Below, piece after piece: positions 1-9,124 of a stretch of DNA of 64,000 nucleotides; position 1 is the stretch's first letter; each line of letters opens with the position of its first letter. The DNA is from Azoarcus_F sp036734105 (lineage in GTDB: Bacteria > Pseudomonadota > Gammaproteobacteria > Burkholderiales > Rhodocyclaceae), in the NCBI GenBank assembly GCA_036734105.1, contig DAIMZH010000011.1:1-64000 (forward strand). The letters are read 5' to 3'. A program made the position numbers and the translations under genes. Below the pieces are notes generated by a model that was not told the DNA's origin, searched no databases, and worked only from the letters and a program-made list of their open reading frames with translations.

Positions 1-1749
1 GCACCGGTTACCACGACTTACGACCTCAGCTTCAGCACAAGCGGACAAAGCATCTGGGGGTCGGGTGAATCGTTCCGATTAAACGAAACCAAATTCATCG
101 GAGTCGCTTGGGAAGACAAGAACGCCGGAATAAATGCCATCGTTGGGGATGAAGACAGCAACCTTTTCAATCCTTTGCGTGAAGTTTACGACGTTGCATT
201 TGCCGCCTGTCGCGGTCTGGGGTTTTCTTCAAGCGTCTGTATCAACGGCCAGAGTGCACGAGCACCGGTACCAAGGCTCGGCTCGCGGCCGTCGGTGCGA
301 TCCTGTGGCAAGTACGCATTCGCTTGCCACGCAGCCAGACTTGGCGACCTGACCAAAAGGGTTGCTTACGACACTGCGTTTGCCACATGCAGGCTTGGCT
401 TTTCGGCTAGTGTTTGCCGCAATGGGCAGTCGGCACGGGTTCCGGTGCCCGCGCTTGGTTCGGCCCCTCCGGAATACCTTAGCATTGACACCCGTACCGG
501 GTTTGCAACCAATGCCAACACCGACGGCAGAGTCGGCCTCGAACTCGGCCTTGAAATTGACAGCGGCTCGGTCGATGCAACCGTTTCCTATCAGGTCAGC
601 CTGGACATCCCTGACACGACGCTTGCAGGCGCGTCAAGAACGGTCGACTTCAATCCGCAGAGCGCCTTCGCTGGAGACAACACACTTGAAACCCGCTTTT
701 CGACACTGCAGTTGTCGGTGGACGCCATCATGGAGTTGTCGGGCAGCGTAACCGCCGAAGGTTGCTTGCTGTTGACCGGCTGTGCCACTGGCGGGGTGTC
801 GTTCGACATCAATGAACGTGCCTCGGTATTGTCGTTCAACGAAGATGGGGCTGGCGGCATCGAGTTGCTCGGACTGACGCCTTCGCACCTCGGTGTCGAT
901 GTAGATGGCTTTCCGGTCGATCTGGACATCGCCGGTCTGGCAACCGCAACGCTTCACCTTCCGCAACCAAATGCAAGCGGCGGCCTGGACGCCGCGAACT
1001 CTACACTCAAGGCCCAAGGTCAGGACGATCTCGTCGACCTGATTCTTGATCTTGACAACATAGTGGCCACCTCGGCCGGCGTTCCAGGACTGTTCGGTAA
1101 CAGCTTCGACATTCCCGCCATTGGCGAGGTTGGATTTGACATCATCAATGTTGAGATGGGTCCCACTATCGACCTGAAGCAAGAGTTCGAACTGTCGCCC
1201 ACCCTTTTTGTTGAGCTGGTGTTTGACAAGGCAGTGGAGATCGGCGGCATGATCGTCAACAGCTTCAGGTCAGCCTGGGACGCCTTGCCCTCAATCACCT
1301 TTCTAGATGACATCACAACGGTTACGCCCACTTTCTTTCTCGAAGCTGACCTGTTCAACAGAACTCTTCTGGATTTCGACCTGGCGTTCGGGATAGACCT
1401 GTTGCAGGTATATTACGACTTTGGCCTTCTTGGCGATGGTAGTTTCGGTATTGGAAATGTCCTTGACCAGGCCGTGAACCTGTTCGACTCACCGGCATTC
1501 TTCAGCAGCCTGTTTGGCCTTGGAGGCTTCAACCTGCAGGAAGGCAACAGCTTTGTCATGGATTTCAGCTCACAGGCGGCAGCGCCGGCAGCAATGTCCT
1601 TCAGCGCATTCAGCCGGTCCAATCCAATCGTTGCGTCGGCCAACCCGATACCGGAACCAAGAACGCTGTTGCTGGTTGCGCTTGCCATGTTCGCGGCGAC
1701 CATTGTCGGCACAAGACCCCGTCGATCAGCGACGAGGGTGCACGGATGA
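1..1749 (+). CDS. PEP-CTERM sorted exoprotein, 5' partial
   Basis: The reading frame is open from the first base, so the N-terminus and signal peptide lie outside the window; the visible part is 582 residues. The C-terminus has the PEP-CTERM layout: a Pro-Glu-Pro signature (PIPEPRT), one hydrophobic helix (LLLVALAMFAATIVG) and a basic tail (RPRRSATR). In this family the tail directs export and sorting by exosortase, so the protein is probably secreted or surface-bound. The middle is low-complexity beta-rich sequence without a domain I recognise. Residues 60-95 and 119-154 are near copies of each other, a Cys-rich repeat unlike the rest. Its stop overlaps the start of the next gene (ATGA), so the two are probably co-translated. 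Function unknown. Confidence 0.8.
   Translation, partial: APVTTTYDLSFSTSGQSIWGSGESFRLNETKFIGVAWEDKNAGINAIVGDEDSNLFNPLREVYDVAFAACRGLGFSSSVCINGQSARAPVPRLGSRPSVRSCGKYAFACHAARLGDLTKRVAYDTAFATCRLGFSASVCRNGQSARVPVPALGSAPPEYLSIDTRTGFATNANTDGRVGLELGLEIDSGSVDATVSYQVSLDIPDTTLAGASRTVDFNPQSAFAGDNTLETRFSTLQLSVDAIMELSGSVTAEGCLLLTGCATGGVSFDINERASVLSFNEDGAGGIELLGLTPSHLGVDVDGFPVDLDIAGLATATLHLPQPNASGGLDAANSTLKAQGQDDLVDLILDLDNIVATSAGVPGLFGNSFDIPAIGEVGFDIINVEMGPTIDLKQEFELSPTLFVELVFDKAVEIGGMIVNSFRSAWDALPSITFLDDITTVTPTFFLEADLFNRTLLDFDLAFGIDLLQVYYDFGLLGDGSFGIGNVLDQAVNLFDSPAFFSSLFGLGGFNLQEGNSFVMDFSSQAAAPAAMSFSAFSRSNPIVASANPIPEPRTLLLVALAMFAATIVGTRPRRSATRVHG
178..462 (+). repeat. Duplicated 36-codon module inside the PEP-CTERM gene
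   Basis: Copy 1 (178-285) and copy 2 (355-462) encode peptides sharing YDxAFAxCR, LGFSxSVC, NGQSAR and PVPxLGS; a weaker third copy (YAFACHAARLGD) lies between them near 325-350. The period is 177 nt. Copies are more alike in protein than in DNA. The flanks (DEDSNLFNP before, PPEYLSIDTRTG after) read as ordinary PEP-CTERM sequence, so the block looks like an in-frame insertion of about 290 nt. Confidence 0.7.
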
Positions 1750-2327
1750 AGCACACGGCATTGCTGTGCTTGTCGCTGCTGTTTCCGGCGATGAGCACAG
1801 CGGCTGATTCGGCCAACCGCTTTGCAATGAAAGGGGCTGGGCTCCTGCCCTGCCATGTGCTGGTGACCGAGCGCAACAAGGGCTCCGATGCCTACTATCT
1901 GATCGCTGGCTGGGTGGAAGGTTATACGTCTGCCTACAACAAGCTGTCACCCGACACCTATGACGTGCTGGCATTCGAGTCGCTGGAGATGGTGCTGCTG
2001 GTCATGAACAATCACTGTGAGTCCAATGCCGACGACCGCCTTCACGGCGTACTCGACTCGATGCTGTCGACTTTCGCCGACGATCGAGTCCGTCATGAGT
2101 CTCAACGGGTTGAGATTGTCGAAGGCGAACGCAGGACGCACCTCTATCGCGAAACGATTCGTCGCATACAATCCAGATTGAGAGTGCTGGGGCTGTACGA
2201 CCAGGATGTCGACGGCAGATACACCGACGCAACACGCGCCGCAATTGTGGCGTTTCAGTCGGATATCGACTTCGAACCAACCGGTTTTCCTGATCAGGCA
2301 ACACTCTGGCGCTTACTGCGCGACTAG
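1746..2327 (+). CDS. Exported peptidoglycan-binding-domain protein
   Basis: 193 residues. The N-terminus (MKHTALLCLSLLFPAMSTAADS) is a signal peptide. Residues about 137-190 form a PG_binding_1-like domain: repeated helices with the LGLYDQDVDGRYTDATRAAI pattern and FQSD. Such domains bind cell-wall glycan, so the product is probably periplasmic. No catalytic domain is visible. The middle region (residues 25-125) has a pair of Cys and no family I can name. The ATG overlaps the stop of the upstream PEP-CTERM gene by 4 nt, which points to an operon with that exoprotein. Confidence 0.75.
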   Translation: MKHTALLCLSLLFPAMSTAADSANRFAMKGAGLLPCHVLVTERNKGSDAYYLIAGWVEGYTSAYNKLSPDTYDVLAFESLEMVLLVMNNHCESNADDRLHGVLDSMLSTFADDRVRHESQRVEIVEGERRTHLYRETIRRIQSRLRVLGLYDQDVDGRYTDATRAAIVAFQSDIDFEPTGFPDQATLWRLLRD

Positions 2328-2369
2328 TTCCGCCAAACCACTGACTCACCCGCCCAGCCCAAAACACCA

Positions 2370-2406
2370 GGCAGCTCAGACCCGCTGCGGGCAGGCCTGA
2401 GCTGCC
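2370..2406. terminator. Hairpin between convergent genes
   Basis: A perfect 10-bp inverted repeat (GGCAGCTCAG / CTGAGCTGCC) with a 17-nt loop sits between the ends of the peptidoglycan-binding gene and the NAD-GDH gene. No strong T-run follows on either strand, so it may act as a weak bidirectional terminator or an mRNA 3' stabiliser. Confidence 0.5.
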
Positions 2407-2408
2407 TC

Positions 2409-5400
2409 TCAAACCATGCTGCGCAGCTCCCTCATCAGCACCGACAACATCGGCGGCTCAATGCCCTTGCTAGCCTTGATCTCGCCAAGCAACTGATCAT
2501 AACGCTCGACGTGGAAGGCATTGCGTTTTGCCCAGTTGGCGACGATGTCAGCACCAAGCTCGCTCTCGGCACCCTGCCGCAAGGCGTCACTTGCCAGAGA
2601 ACGAGCCTGGCTGGACAAATCGACACGTAGCGCGCTGCGTGCGAGTGCCTGCCAACGCGAGCTCGCTGGCAGAGCGGTAATCTGGCGAGCCATCCAGTGC
2701 AGGTCCAGTCGGCCGCCCAGCGCAAAGTACACCCCGGCCACGAGCGATTCCGGCTTGGCGGTTTCAGCGGAGATTTCAACCAGGTCCAGCGCGGAGTAAA
2801 GCTCATCCAGTGACGCGATGCGTTGCGCCAGCGCCTCTGGCACGCCACGGGCGATGAAGTGACCAGAAGCGGCGTCGAGTTCATTCCGATATGCGTCGGT
2901 GACCACCGTATGCAATTCGGTGGCCAGCGCCGCCACCCCGGTCGAGAAGTGTGCCAATGTTGCCTCAATATCCTGCAGCCATTGGCGATGTCGTAAAAAC
3001 CAGGTGGTGCCGCGCATCACCAGACGCCCGGTAGCGATGATCATCTCGGTTTGCAAGGCGTTGTCAATCTGGTTGTCCAGTGCCTCAATGCCACGCCAGA
3101 TCGACACCAGATCGAACACCTCCCGGGTCGCCATGTAGGCGCGCACGATGTCGGTTGCATTGGCACCATATTCCGCGCGCAGGCGGTGCACAAAGCTGGC
3201 ACCAACCCGGTTGACCATGCTGTTGACCACATGCGTGGAGATGATCTCGCGGCGCAGCGGGTGCCGCGAGATCTGTTCGGCAAATCGCTCACGCAATGGC
3301 TGTGGAAAGTAACGATGCAGCGCCGTACGGATATAGGGGTCCTCCGGCACATCGGAGGCCAGTACGTCGTCGTAGAGTTCGATCTTGGAGTAAGCCAGCA
3401 ACACCGCGAGCTCCGGCGTCACCAGGCCGACGCCTGTGCCCTTTCGTTCGACAAGAGCCTCGTCCGTGGGCAGAAACTCTATCTTACGGTTCAGGCGACC
3501 TGCGTTCCCAAGCCGACGAATGAAGTCGGCGTGCTCATCAGTCAGCGCCACACCCAGCGTGCGCATCACCGACAACACCTGTGTCTGCGCATAATTGTCG
3601 CGCAGCACCAGCGACGCCACCTCGTCGGTCATGTCTGCCAGCAGTTTGTTGCGTTGCTTGAGGGTCAGTTCGCCCTCGGCAACCACGCTATTGAGCAATA
3701 TCTTGATATTGACTTCGTGGTCGGAGCAATCGACCCCTCCCGAGTTGTCTATGGCATCGGTGCTGATCCGACCGCCACCCAGTGCGTATTCGATCCGGCC
3801 AAGCTGGGTGACGCCCAGATTGCCGCCCTCTCCCACCACCTTGCAGCGCAAATCAGCACCGTTGACCCGCAAGGCATCGCTGGCGCGGTCTCCCACCTGT
3901 GCATCAGTCTCGCTGGTGGCCTTGATATAGGTGCCAATGCCACCGTTGTAGAGCAGATCAACCGGAGCGCGCAGTATGCAGCGGATCAGTTCATTGGGTG
4001 TCAGGCTGGCAGCCTCGATGCCGAGTGCTGCCCGCGCCTGCTCGGACAAGGAAATGGATTTGGCGCTGCGCGGCCACACGCCACCGCCCTCCGAAATCAG
4101 GGACTTGTCGTAGTCATCCCACGATGAGCGCGGCAGGGCAAACAGGCGGCTGCGTTCAGTCCAGCTTGCTTCTGTGTCGGGAGCGGGATCGATGAAGATG
4201 TGGCGATGGTCAAAAGCTGCAAGCAGTCGAATCTGTCTGGACAGCAACATGCCATTGCCGAAGACGTCGCCCGACATGTCGCCAACGCCGACCACCGTGA
4301 AGGCTTGAGTCTGGGTGTCGACACCCATCTCGCGGAAGTGGCGCTTGACCGACTCCCACGCGCCCCGTGCAGTGATGCCCATCTTCTTGTGGTCATAGCC
4401 CACCGAACCACCGGAGGCAAACGCATCACCCAGCCAGAAGCCGTATTCGGCAGCCACTTCGTTGGCGTAGTCGGAGAAAGTGGCTGTGCCCTTGTCAGCG
4501 GCCACCACCAGATAGGGATCGTCGCCGTCATGGCGCACCACATCGGGCGGCGGCACCACCTCGCCCTTCACCAGGTTGTCGGTGACATCGAGCAAGCCGC
4601 TCAGAAACATGCGATAGCAAGCCACACCTTCGGCCAGATGAGCCTCTCGGCCACCCTCGGCTGGCGGTCGCTTGGTCACAAAGCCACCTTTTGAGCCCAC
4701 CGGCACGATGACCGCGTTCTTGACGATCTGCGCCTTGACCAGCCCCAGTATCTCGGTCCGGAAATCCTCCATCCGGTCGGACCAGCGCAAACCGCCACGC
4801 GCCACCTTTCCGCCGCGCAAATGCACGCCTTCTATGCGCGGAGAATAGACAAATATCTCGAACATCGGCAAGGGCTGCGGCAAACCGGGGATCGATGCGG
4901 GATCAAGCTTGAAGGACACATAGGACTTGTACTGCCCGCTCTTGTCGCGCTGATAATAGTTTGTGCGCAGCGTCGCGCGGATGAGCGCGAGAAACTGCCG
5001 GATGATGCGGTCCTCGTCAAGGTTGGACACTGCATTCAGCGCACGCTCGATGCCGGCCTCGCGCTTCTCCATGGCCTTGTCGCGGCTTCGAGACAGGGCC
5101 GGATCAAACCTGGCCGCAAACAACTCGACGAGCTGGCGGGCAATATCGGGATGCGCCGCCAGGGTCTGTTCCATATAGGCCTGACTAAACGGAAAGGTGC
5201 CCTGCTTCATGTAGCGCGCATAGGCGCGCAACAGGCTGACCTCCCGCCAATCGAGTGCTGCGAGCAGAATCAGGCGATTGAAGTCGTCGTTCTCCACCTC
5301 AGCGTGCCAGACCCGCAGGAAAGCATCCTGAAACAATGGACGCAGCTTCTCCATGGACAGGTTTTCGGCCCCTTGAAAACTCAGGCCAAAGTCATGTATC

Positions 5401-7226
5401 CACACCCGTCGGCCATCAACACGGTCGACCTCTGCGGGAAACTCATCGACCACACGCACACCCATGCGTTCGAGCATGGGCAGACTGTGTGACAAAGCGA
5501 CCGGTGCCCCCAGGCGATAGAGTTTGAAGTTGAGCCGTCCCGGCTCTGCCTCAAGCGGCACATAGAGACTCATGCCCAGACTGTTCTGGTCGACCAGCGA
5601 CTCCATTTGCTCGATGTCGAACACCGCCACCCGGGCGCCGTGTGTCTCGCGATAGCCAGCAGGGAAGCCGTCACCATAACGCCGACTCAGCGCCATGCCG
5701 CGCTCCTCTCCATAGTGCTCGATCAGGGCACGCTGGACTTCATCTTCCCAGCGCCGCGAGACGCTCACCAGACGCCTTTCCAACTCGCGCGTATCCACTT
5801 GCGGAATCACTCCGTCCCGGGTGCGTACGATGATCAGAATGCGGGCCAGCGCAGATTCGGAAAAATGCACATCAAACTCGGAGGCCACCCCATTGAAGGC
5901 GTCCATCAGCAGATTCTGCATGCGTCGCCGCTGTTCGGTGTTGTAGTTTTCGCGGGGCACGTAGATCAGGCAGGACACCGAACGGCCAAACGGGTCACGC
6001 CGAACAAATAGTCGCGTGCGTTGACGCTCGCCAAGGCGAAGAATGCCGATGGCGTGCTGATAGAGATCGTCTGCTTCGATCTGAAAAAGCTCATCGCGCG
6101 GGTAACGCTCGAGGATAGTGGCCAAGGCCTTGGCCGCATGGCTACGTGGCAGAAAACCCGCTCGCTCGAATACTGCCTCCACCTTGCGCCGCAGCACCGG
6201 AATGCGGAAAGGACTGACGCTATAGGCGGTCGACGCCAACAGGCCGATGATTCGTCGCTCGCCCGTCACCGCCCCCTTGTCGTTAAAAGTGCGCACTCCG
6301 ATGAAGTCGAGATAACCCGGCCTGTGCACTACCGAGCGGGTCGTCGATTTGGACAGCGTGAGCAGCGTGGGCTGATGCGCCAGCGCCTTGATCTCGCTTG
6401 GCAACGCAGAGAAAGCACGAGACACCTGCTCCTCACCGGTGTCTCTCAGCAAGCCCAGCCCAGAACCGGTCTTGACACACAAGGCCTCGCCATCAGCCTG
6501 CTCCCGCAACTCATAATCCCGGCAACCCAGCAAAACAAAATTGTCGTCAAGCACCCATTGCAGATAGCGTTCCACCTCTTCGGCGACAGCATCGCCCGAG
6601 GCTTCATGCTGCAATTCAGCGGCAATCTCGACCACACGCTCACGCATCGGCTTCCAGTCGTCCACCGCCAGGCGCACCTGCGCCAGCACGCTCTGCAGGC
6701 CGGTGCGCAAGGCTTCAAGGTCGGCTTCATCGGTTCTACGGTCAAGTTCGAGGTGCATGACCGACTCATATGAAGCCTCGACATCAGCCTTGTCGGCGTC
6801 ATTGGCCAGAGCCAGCCACTGCCCATGAGCGTCGCGCGCCACCCGCATCACCGGATGAATGATGAGATGAAGCGTGAGCCCTTGGCGATTTACTTCCATC
6901 GTGACCGAATCGACGAGGAAGGGCATGTCGTCACCAACGATCTCGACCACCGTGTGGGTTGACTCCCAGCCGTGCTCGTCAAGACGTGGGTTGAACACAC
7001 GCAGCTTGGTACCACCCGCATGTTTGCGTACAAACTGCCACTGACTCAGCACCATGCCATACAGGTCGGACTCGACCTTGTCGGCGATGTCTTCGATGTC
7101 GACCTTGTCGTAAAAGCGTCGCGCAAAATCCTCAACAAGCCCGGACTGGTTTGACGGCATCCGGTTGCGTATCTGCTCCAGCACGGCATCGATTGCGGCG
7201 GCGATTCCGGTTTCGTTTTCCAACAT
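2409..7226 (-). CDS. NAD-dependent glutamate dehydrogenase, large (180-kDa) class
   Basis: 1605 residues, the usual size for the bacterial large NAD-GDH (GdhB/Gdh2 type). It oxidatively deaminates glutamate to 2-oxoglutarate and ammonia in the cytoplasm. The long N-terminal regulatory region (about 1-700, ACT-like) precedes the catalytic core with RGGLRWSDRMEDFRTEILGL, KNAVIVPVGSKGGFV (the substrate-binding lysine region) and the nucleotide-binding VVGVGDMSGDVFGNGML. The start is set by a strong AGGAGG ribosome site just upstream of the ATG. It is monocistronic and converges on the peptidoglycan-binding gene. Next to a nif island it would release ammonium from glutamate, opposite to assimilation. 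Confidence 0.95.
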   Translation of the reverse strand: MLENETGIAAAIDAVLEQIRNRMPSNQSGLVEDFARRFYDKVDIEDIADKVESDLYGMVLSQWQFVRKHAGGTKLRVFNPRLDEHGWESTHTVVEIVGDDMPFLVDSVTMEVNRQGLTLHLIIHPVMRVARDAHGQWLALANDADKADVEASYESVMHLELDRRTDEADLEALRTGLQSVLAQVRLAVDDWKPMRERVVEIAAELQHEASGDAVAEEVERYLQWVLDDNFVLLGCRDYELREQADGEALCVKTGSGLGLLRDTGEEQVSRAFSALPSEIKALAHQPTLLTLSKSTTRSVVHRPGYLDFIGVRTFNDKGAVTGERRIIGLLASTAYSVSPFRIPVLRRKVEAVFERAGFLPRSHAAKALATILERYPRDELFQIEADDLYQHAIGILRLGERQRTRLFVRRDPFGRSVSCLIYVPRENYNTEQRRRMQNLLMDAFNGVASEFDVHFSESALARILIIVRTRDGVIPQVDTRELERRLVSVSRRWEDEVQRALIEHYGEERGMALSRRYGDGFPAGYRETHGARVAVFDIEQMESLVDQNSLGMSLYVPLEAEPGRLNFKLYRLGAPVALSHSLPMLERMGVRVVDEFPAEVDRVDGRRVWIHDFGLSFQGAENLSMEKLRPLFQDAFLRVWHAEVENDDFNRLILLAALDWREVSLLRAYARYMKQGTFPFSQAYMEQTLAAHPDIARQLVELFAARFDPALSRSRDKAMEKREAGIERALNAVSNLDEDRIIRQFLALIRATLRTNYYQRDKSGQYKSYVSFKLDPASIPGLPQPLPMFEIFVYSPRIEGVHLRGGKVARGGLRWSDRMEDFRTEILGLVKAQIVKNAVIVPVGSKGGFVTKRPPAEGGREAHLAEGVACYRMFLSGLLDVTDNLVKGEVVPPPDVVRHDGDDPYLVVAADKGTATFSDYANEVAAEYGFWLGDAFASGGSVGYDHKKMGITARGAWESVKRHFREMGVDTQTQAFTVVGVGDMSGDVFGNGMLLSRQIRLLAAFDHRHIFIDPAPDTEASWTERSRLFALPRSSWDDYDKSLISEGGGVWPRSAKSISLSEQARAALGIEAASLTPNELIRCILRAPVDLLYNGGIGTYIKATSETDAQVGDRASDALRVNGADLRCKVVGEGGNLGVTQLGRIEYALGGGRISTDAIDNSGGVDCSDHEVNIKILLNSVVAEGELTLKQRNKLLADMTDEVASLVLRDNYAQTQVLSVMRTLGVALTDEHADFIRRLGNAGRLNRKIEFLPTDEALVERKGTGVGLVTPELAVLLAYSKIELYDDVLASDVPEDPYIRTALHRYFPQPLRERFAEQISRHPLRREIISTHVVNSMVNRVGASFVHRLRAEYGANATDIVRAYMATREVFDLVSIWRGIEALDNQIDNALQTEMIIATGRLVMRGTTWFLRHRQWLQDIEATLAHFSTGVAALATELHTVVTDAYRNELDAASGHFIARGVPEALAQRIASLDELYSALDLVEISAETAKPESLVAGVYFALGGRLDLHWMARQITALPASSRWQALARSALRVDLSSQARSLASDALRQGAESELGADIVANWAKRNAFHVERYDQLLGEIKASKGIEPPMLSVLMRELRSMV

Positions 7227-7398
7227 ATTGCCTCCTCGCTTGTTCGGACAGACTCACGTCCGCCCCGCCCGGCGCGATGGAAGCGGTATCCGATTGCGGC
7301 CGGGTACCAAACCAACAGCGTAGGGAAACGAGCGGTCAAGCAATAGAGGGGTTTATCCTAACCACGGGTAAACCCGATGCTGAAATGATGGCCAGGCT

Positions 7399-7815
7399 TT
7401 AAACCAGGGAGGGACCGGTGACGATGCGGATTGCATCAGCCTCGTCGATGGGCACCGAAGCATTGCCAAGCACGTATTCGACCAGCCACGCCCTGAGCAA
7501 TGCGGACTGCTCATCGGTGATATCGTCAAACAGGCAGCCAACTTGCTCACCTGCCGGTGAGTTCAGATAGTTGACCACGCGCGCGAACACATGGATGGAT
7601 TCAGCCTTGCCAGCGCACATCAACACCAACGCAAAGCGTTGCCCCTGCGAAGCGGCTGACGCCGGTAAGGCAAAACCAGCCAGCGACAAATCTATCAGCG
7701 GCCAGCGCCGACCAGAGATCACACAAAAAAAGGTGGCGTCGGCCAGACCCGATGTAAAAATGCGCTGGATCTGCCGTCGCTCCAGAGGTAGATCCTCGTT
7801 GGTGTCACTGCTCAT
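7399..7815 (-). CDS. PilZ-domain protein
   Basis: 138 residues, nearly all one PilZ domain. The two c-di-GMP contact motifs are present: RxxxR (R14-Q-I-Q-R18) and DxSxxG (DLSLAG at about residue 42). This predicts a cytoplasmic c-di-GMP receptor, perhaps acting on motility or exopolysaccharide. It is 38 nt downstream of dsbA on the same strand. A PAS-GGDEF-EAL protein at 56-60 kb in this window could supply the ligand, but nothing links the two directly. Confidence 0.8.
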   Translation of the reverse strand: MSSDTNEDLPLERRQIQRIFTSGLADATFFCVISGRRWPLIDLSLAGFALPASAASQGQRFALVLMCAGKAESIHVFARVVNYLNSPAGEQVGCLFDDITDEQSALLRAWLVEYVLGNASVPIDEADAIRIVTGPSLV

Positions 7816-7853
7816 CTCATGTCCCCGTGATGTCAGGCAGGCCTGACGACGCT

Positions 7854-8486
7854 TCAGGCTGCAGCCCTGACTCGCTGGATAAGCTGGTCCGCCACTTCAA
7901 GCGTTGCCTGATGGCTGCCAGTCATGGATGCGGAGGTCAGATAGCGCCCACCAACCGCCAGCGTCGGCACACCCTGAACACGGTAAGCCCGTGCGATCTG
8001 GTCGGCACGCTGCACCTGCGCCTGCAACGCAAAGGACTTGTAGATATTGATGAAACCCTGGTGGTCCAGATCGAAACGCTTGATCCAGTCTGTTACGCCG
8101 CTCTCATTGTGAATCGGCAAACGTCTGTCCTGCACCGCCTCGAAGATTCCGTCTTCGAGTATGTCGAGCGTGCCTGTGCGTTCAGCGGCGTAGTAGAGCC
8201 GCGCCAAACCACGTAGCTGTTCATTACCCCAGATGGCGGGCACCTTGACCAGCACCACATCATCGGCAAGACGCTTGCTCCAGTCCTTGACCAGCGGATG
8301 AAAGTTGCGGCAATGCGGGCAACCATAATGGAAAAACTCGATGACCTCGATCTTGCCTGCCACTTCGGGAGGAATCGGGTTGGCGAGCGCCTGAAACTGC
8401 TCCTGCGACTGAGCAAACACAGCCGGGGCTGCAGCGCCTGCCATTGCAAGCGCACCAAGCTGAACAAGTACCTGACGGCGATTCAT
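7854..8486 (-). CDS. dsbA: Thiol:disulfide interchange protein DsbA
   Basis: 210 residues with a cleavable signal peptide (ending near PAVFA-QSQ) and a thioredoxin fold with the CPHC active site (C56, C59) in the sequence FFHYGCPHCRNFHP. It oxidises cysteine pairs in exported proteins in the periplasm. The cis-Pro loop (GVPTLAVGGRYL) is near residue 175. It is 39 nt downstream of the SPOR gene and forms an argS-SPOR-dsbA block common in betaproteobacteria. Confidence 0.93.
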   Translation of the reverse strand: MNRRQVLVQLGALAMAGAAAPAVFAQSQEQFQALANPIPPEVAGKIEVIEFFHYGCPHCRNFHPLVKDWSKRLADDVVLVKVPAIWGNEQLRGLARLYYAAERTGTLDILEDGIFEAVQDRRLPIHNESGVTDWIKRFDLDHQGFINIYKSFALQAQVQRADQIARAYRVQGVPTLAVGGRYLTSASMTGSHQATLEVADQLIQRVRAAA

Positions 8487-8525
8487 GAGCGAACTCCGTG
8501 ATCAAATTGAGAAAACAGGTGCAAG

Positions 8526-9098
8526 TCAGGGACTGACTCGCACCAGCGAGGCGCTAAGACCGATGTTCGCCACCCGTGCGCGCATGTCGGACATATCCTC
8601 TGGGCTGGAGTACGGACCGATACGCACACGATGCACGGTTCGACCATCGGCAAGTTGCGCCCGTTGCGCATTAGACTGTATGCCGTTGAGCGCCAGCATG
8701 GCCTTGAGGTTATCGGCCTCGGCCGGGTTTTCAAAAGCACCTACCTGCAGGTAGAGCGTTTCGCGGCGAACTGGTTCCGACGCAGGCGCAACCGGTGTGA
8801 CTACCGCGGCACCACCGCTACCGGCCTCGGGCAGGATCCGATAGAAATCAAAGTTTTGCCGCTCAACCGGGCGATCACCTGGCTTGCCCGGCAAGGCCAC
8901 CGGCGCCTGTGGCCCAATCGGCTGCACCGGGCCGCTCTGCGGAGCCTGAAACGGCGAGGACTGGGTCAGGTACCAGGCGGTGCCGGCCGCCAGCAAGGCA
9001 CCCATCACCAACCCAATGAAGATTCCGATCAGCACCCCGCCAGAACTGCTGGCTGGTTTCCGGACTGGCTTTCGCTCTCGGCTCACAGGCTTCTCCAT
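8526..9098 (-). CDS. SPOR-domain membrane protein (FtsN-like)
   Basis: 190 residues from the ATG chosen here; the frame is open further upstream into argS, but the first well-formed start (MEKPVSRERKPVRK) follows the argS stop. A basic cytoplasmic tail is followed by one membrane helix (about residues 20-42), a Pro-rich linker and a C-terminal SPOR domain (LYLQVGAFENPAEADNLKA ... RIGPYSSPEDM). SPOR domains bind denuded septal peptidoglycan, so the role is probably in cell division. The order argS-SPOR-dsbA supports this. Confidence 0.85.
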   Translation of the reverse strand: MEKPVSRERKPVRKPASSSGGVLIGIFIGLVMGALLAAGTAWYLTQSSPFQAPQSGPVQPIGPQAPVALPGKPGDRPVERQNFDFYRILPEAGSGGAAVVTPVAPASEPVRRETLYLQVGAFENPAEADNLKAMLALNGIQSNAQRAQLADGRTVHRVRIGPYSSPEDMSDMRARVANIGLSASLVRVSP

Positions 9099-9124
9099 TG
9101 TTTGTGCCACGACTCCTGGCTCAT

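Noticed and set aside
2409..7226. Long open frames antisense to NAD-GDH, for example 3051-4127 on the plus strand
   Set aside because: They mirror the codon bias of the GC-rich gene on the other strand and match no family.
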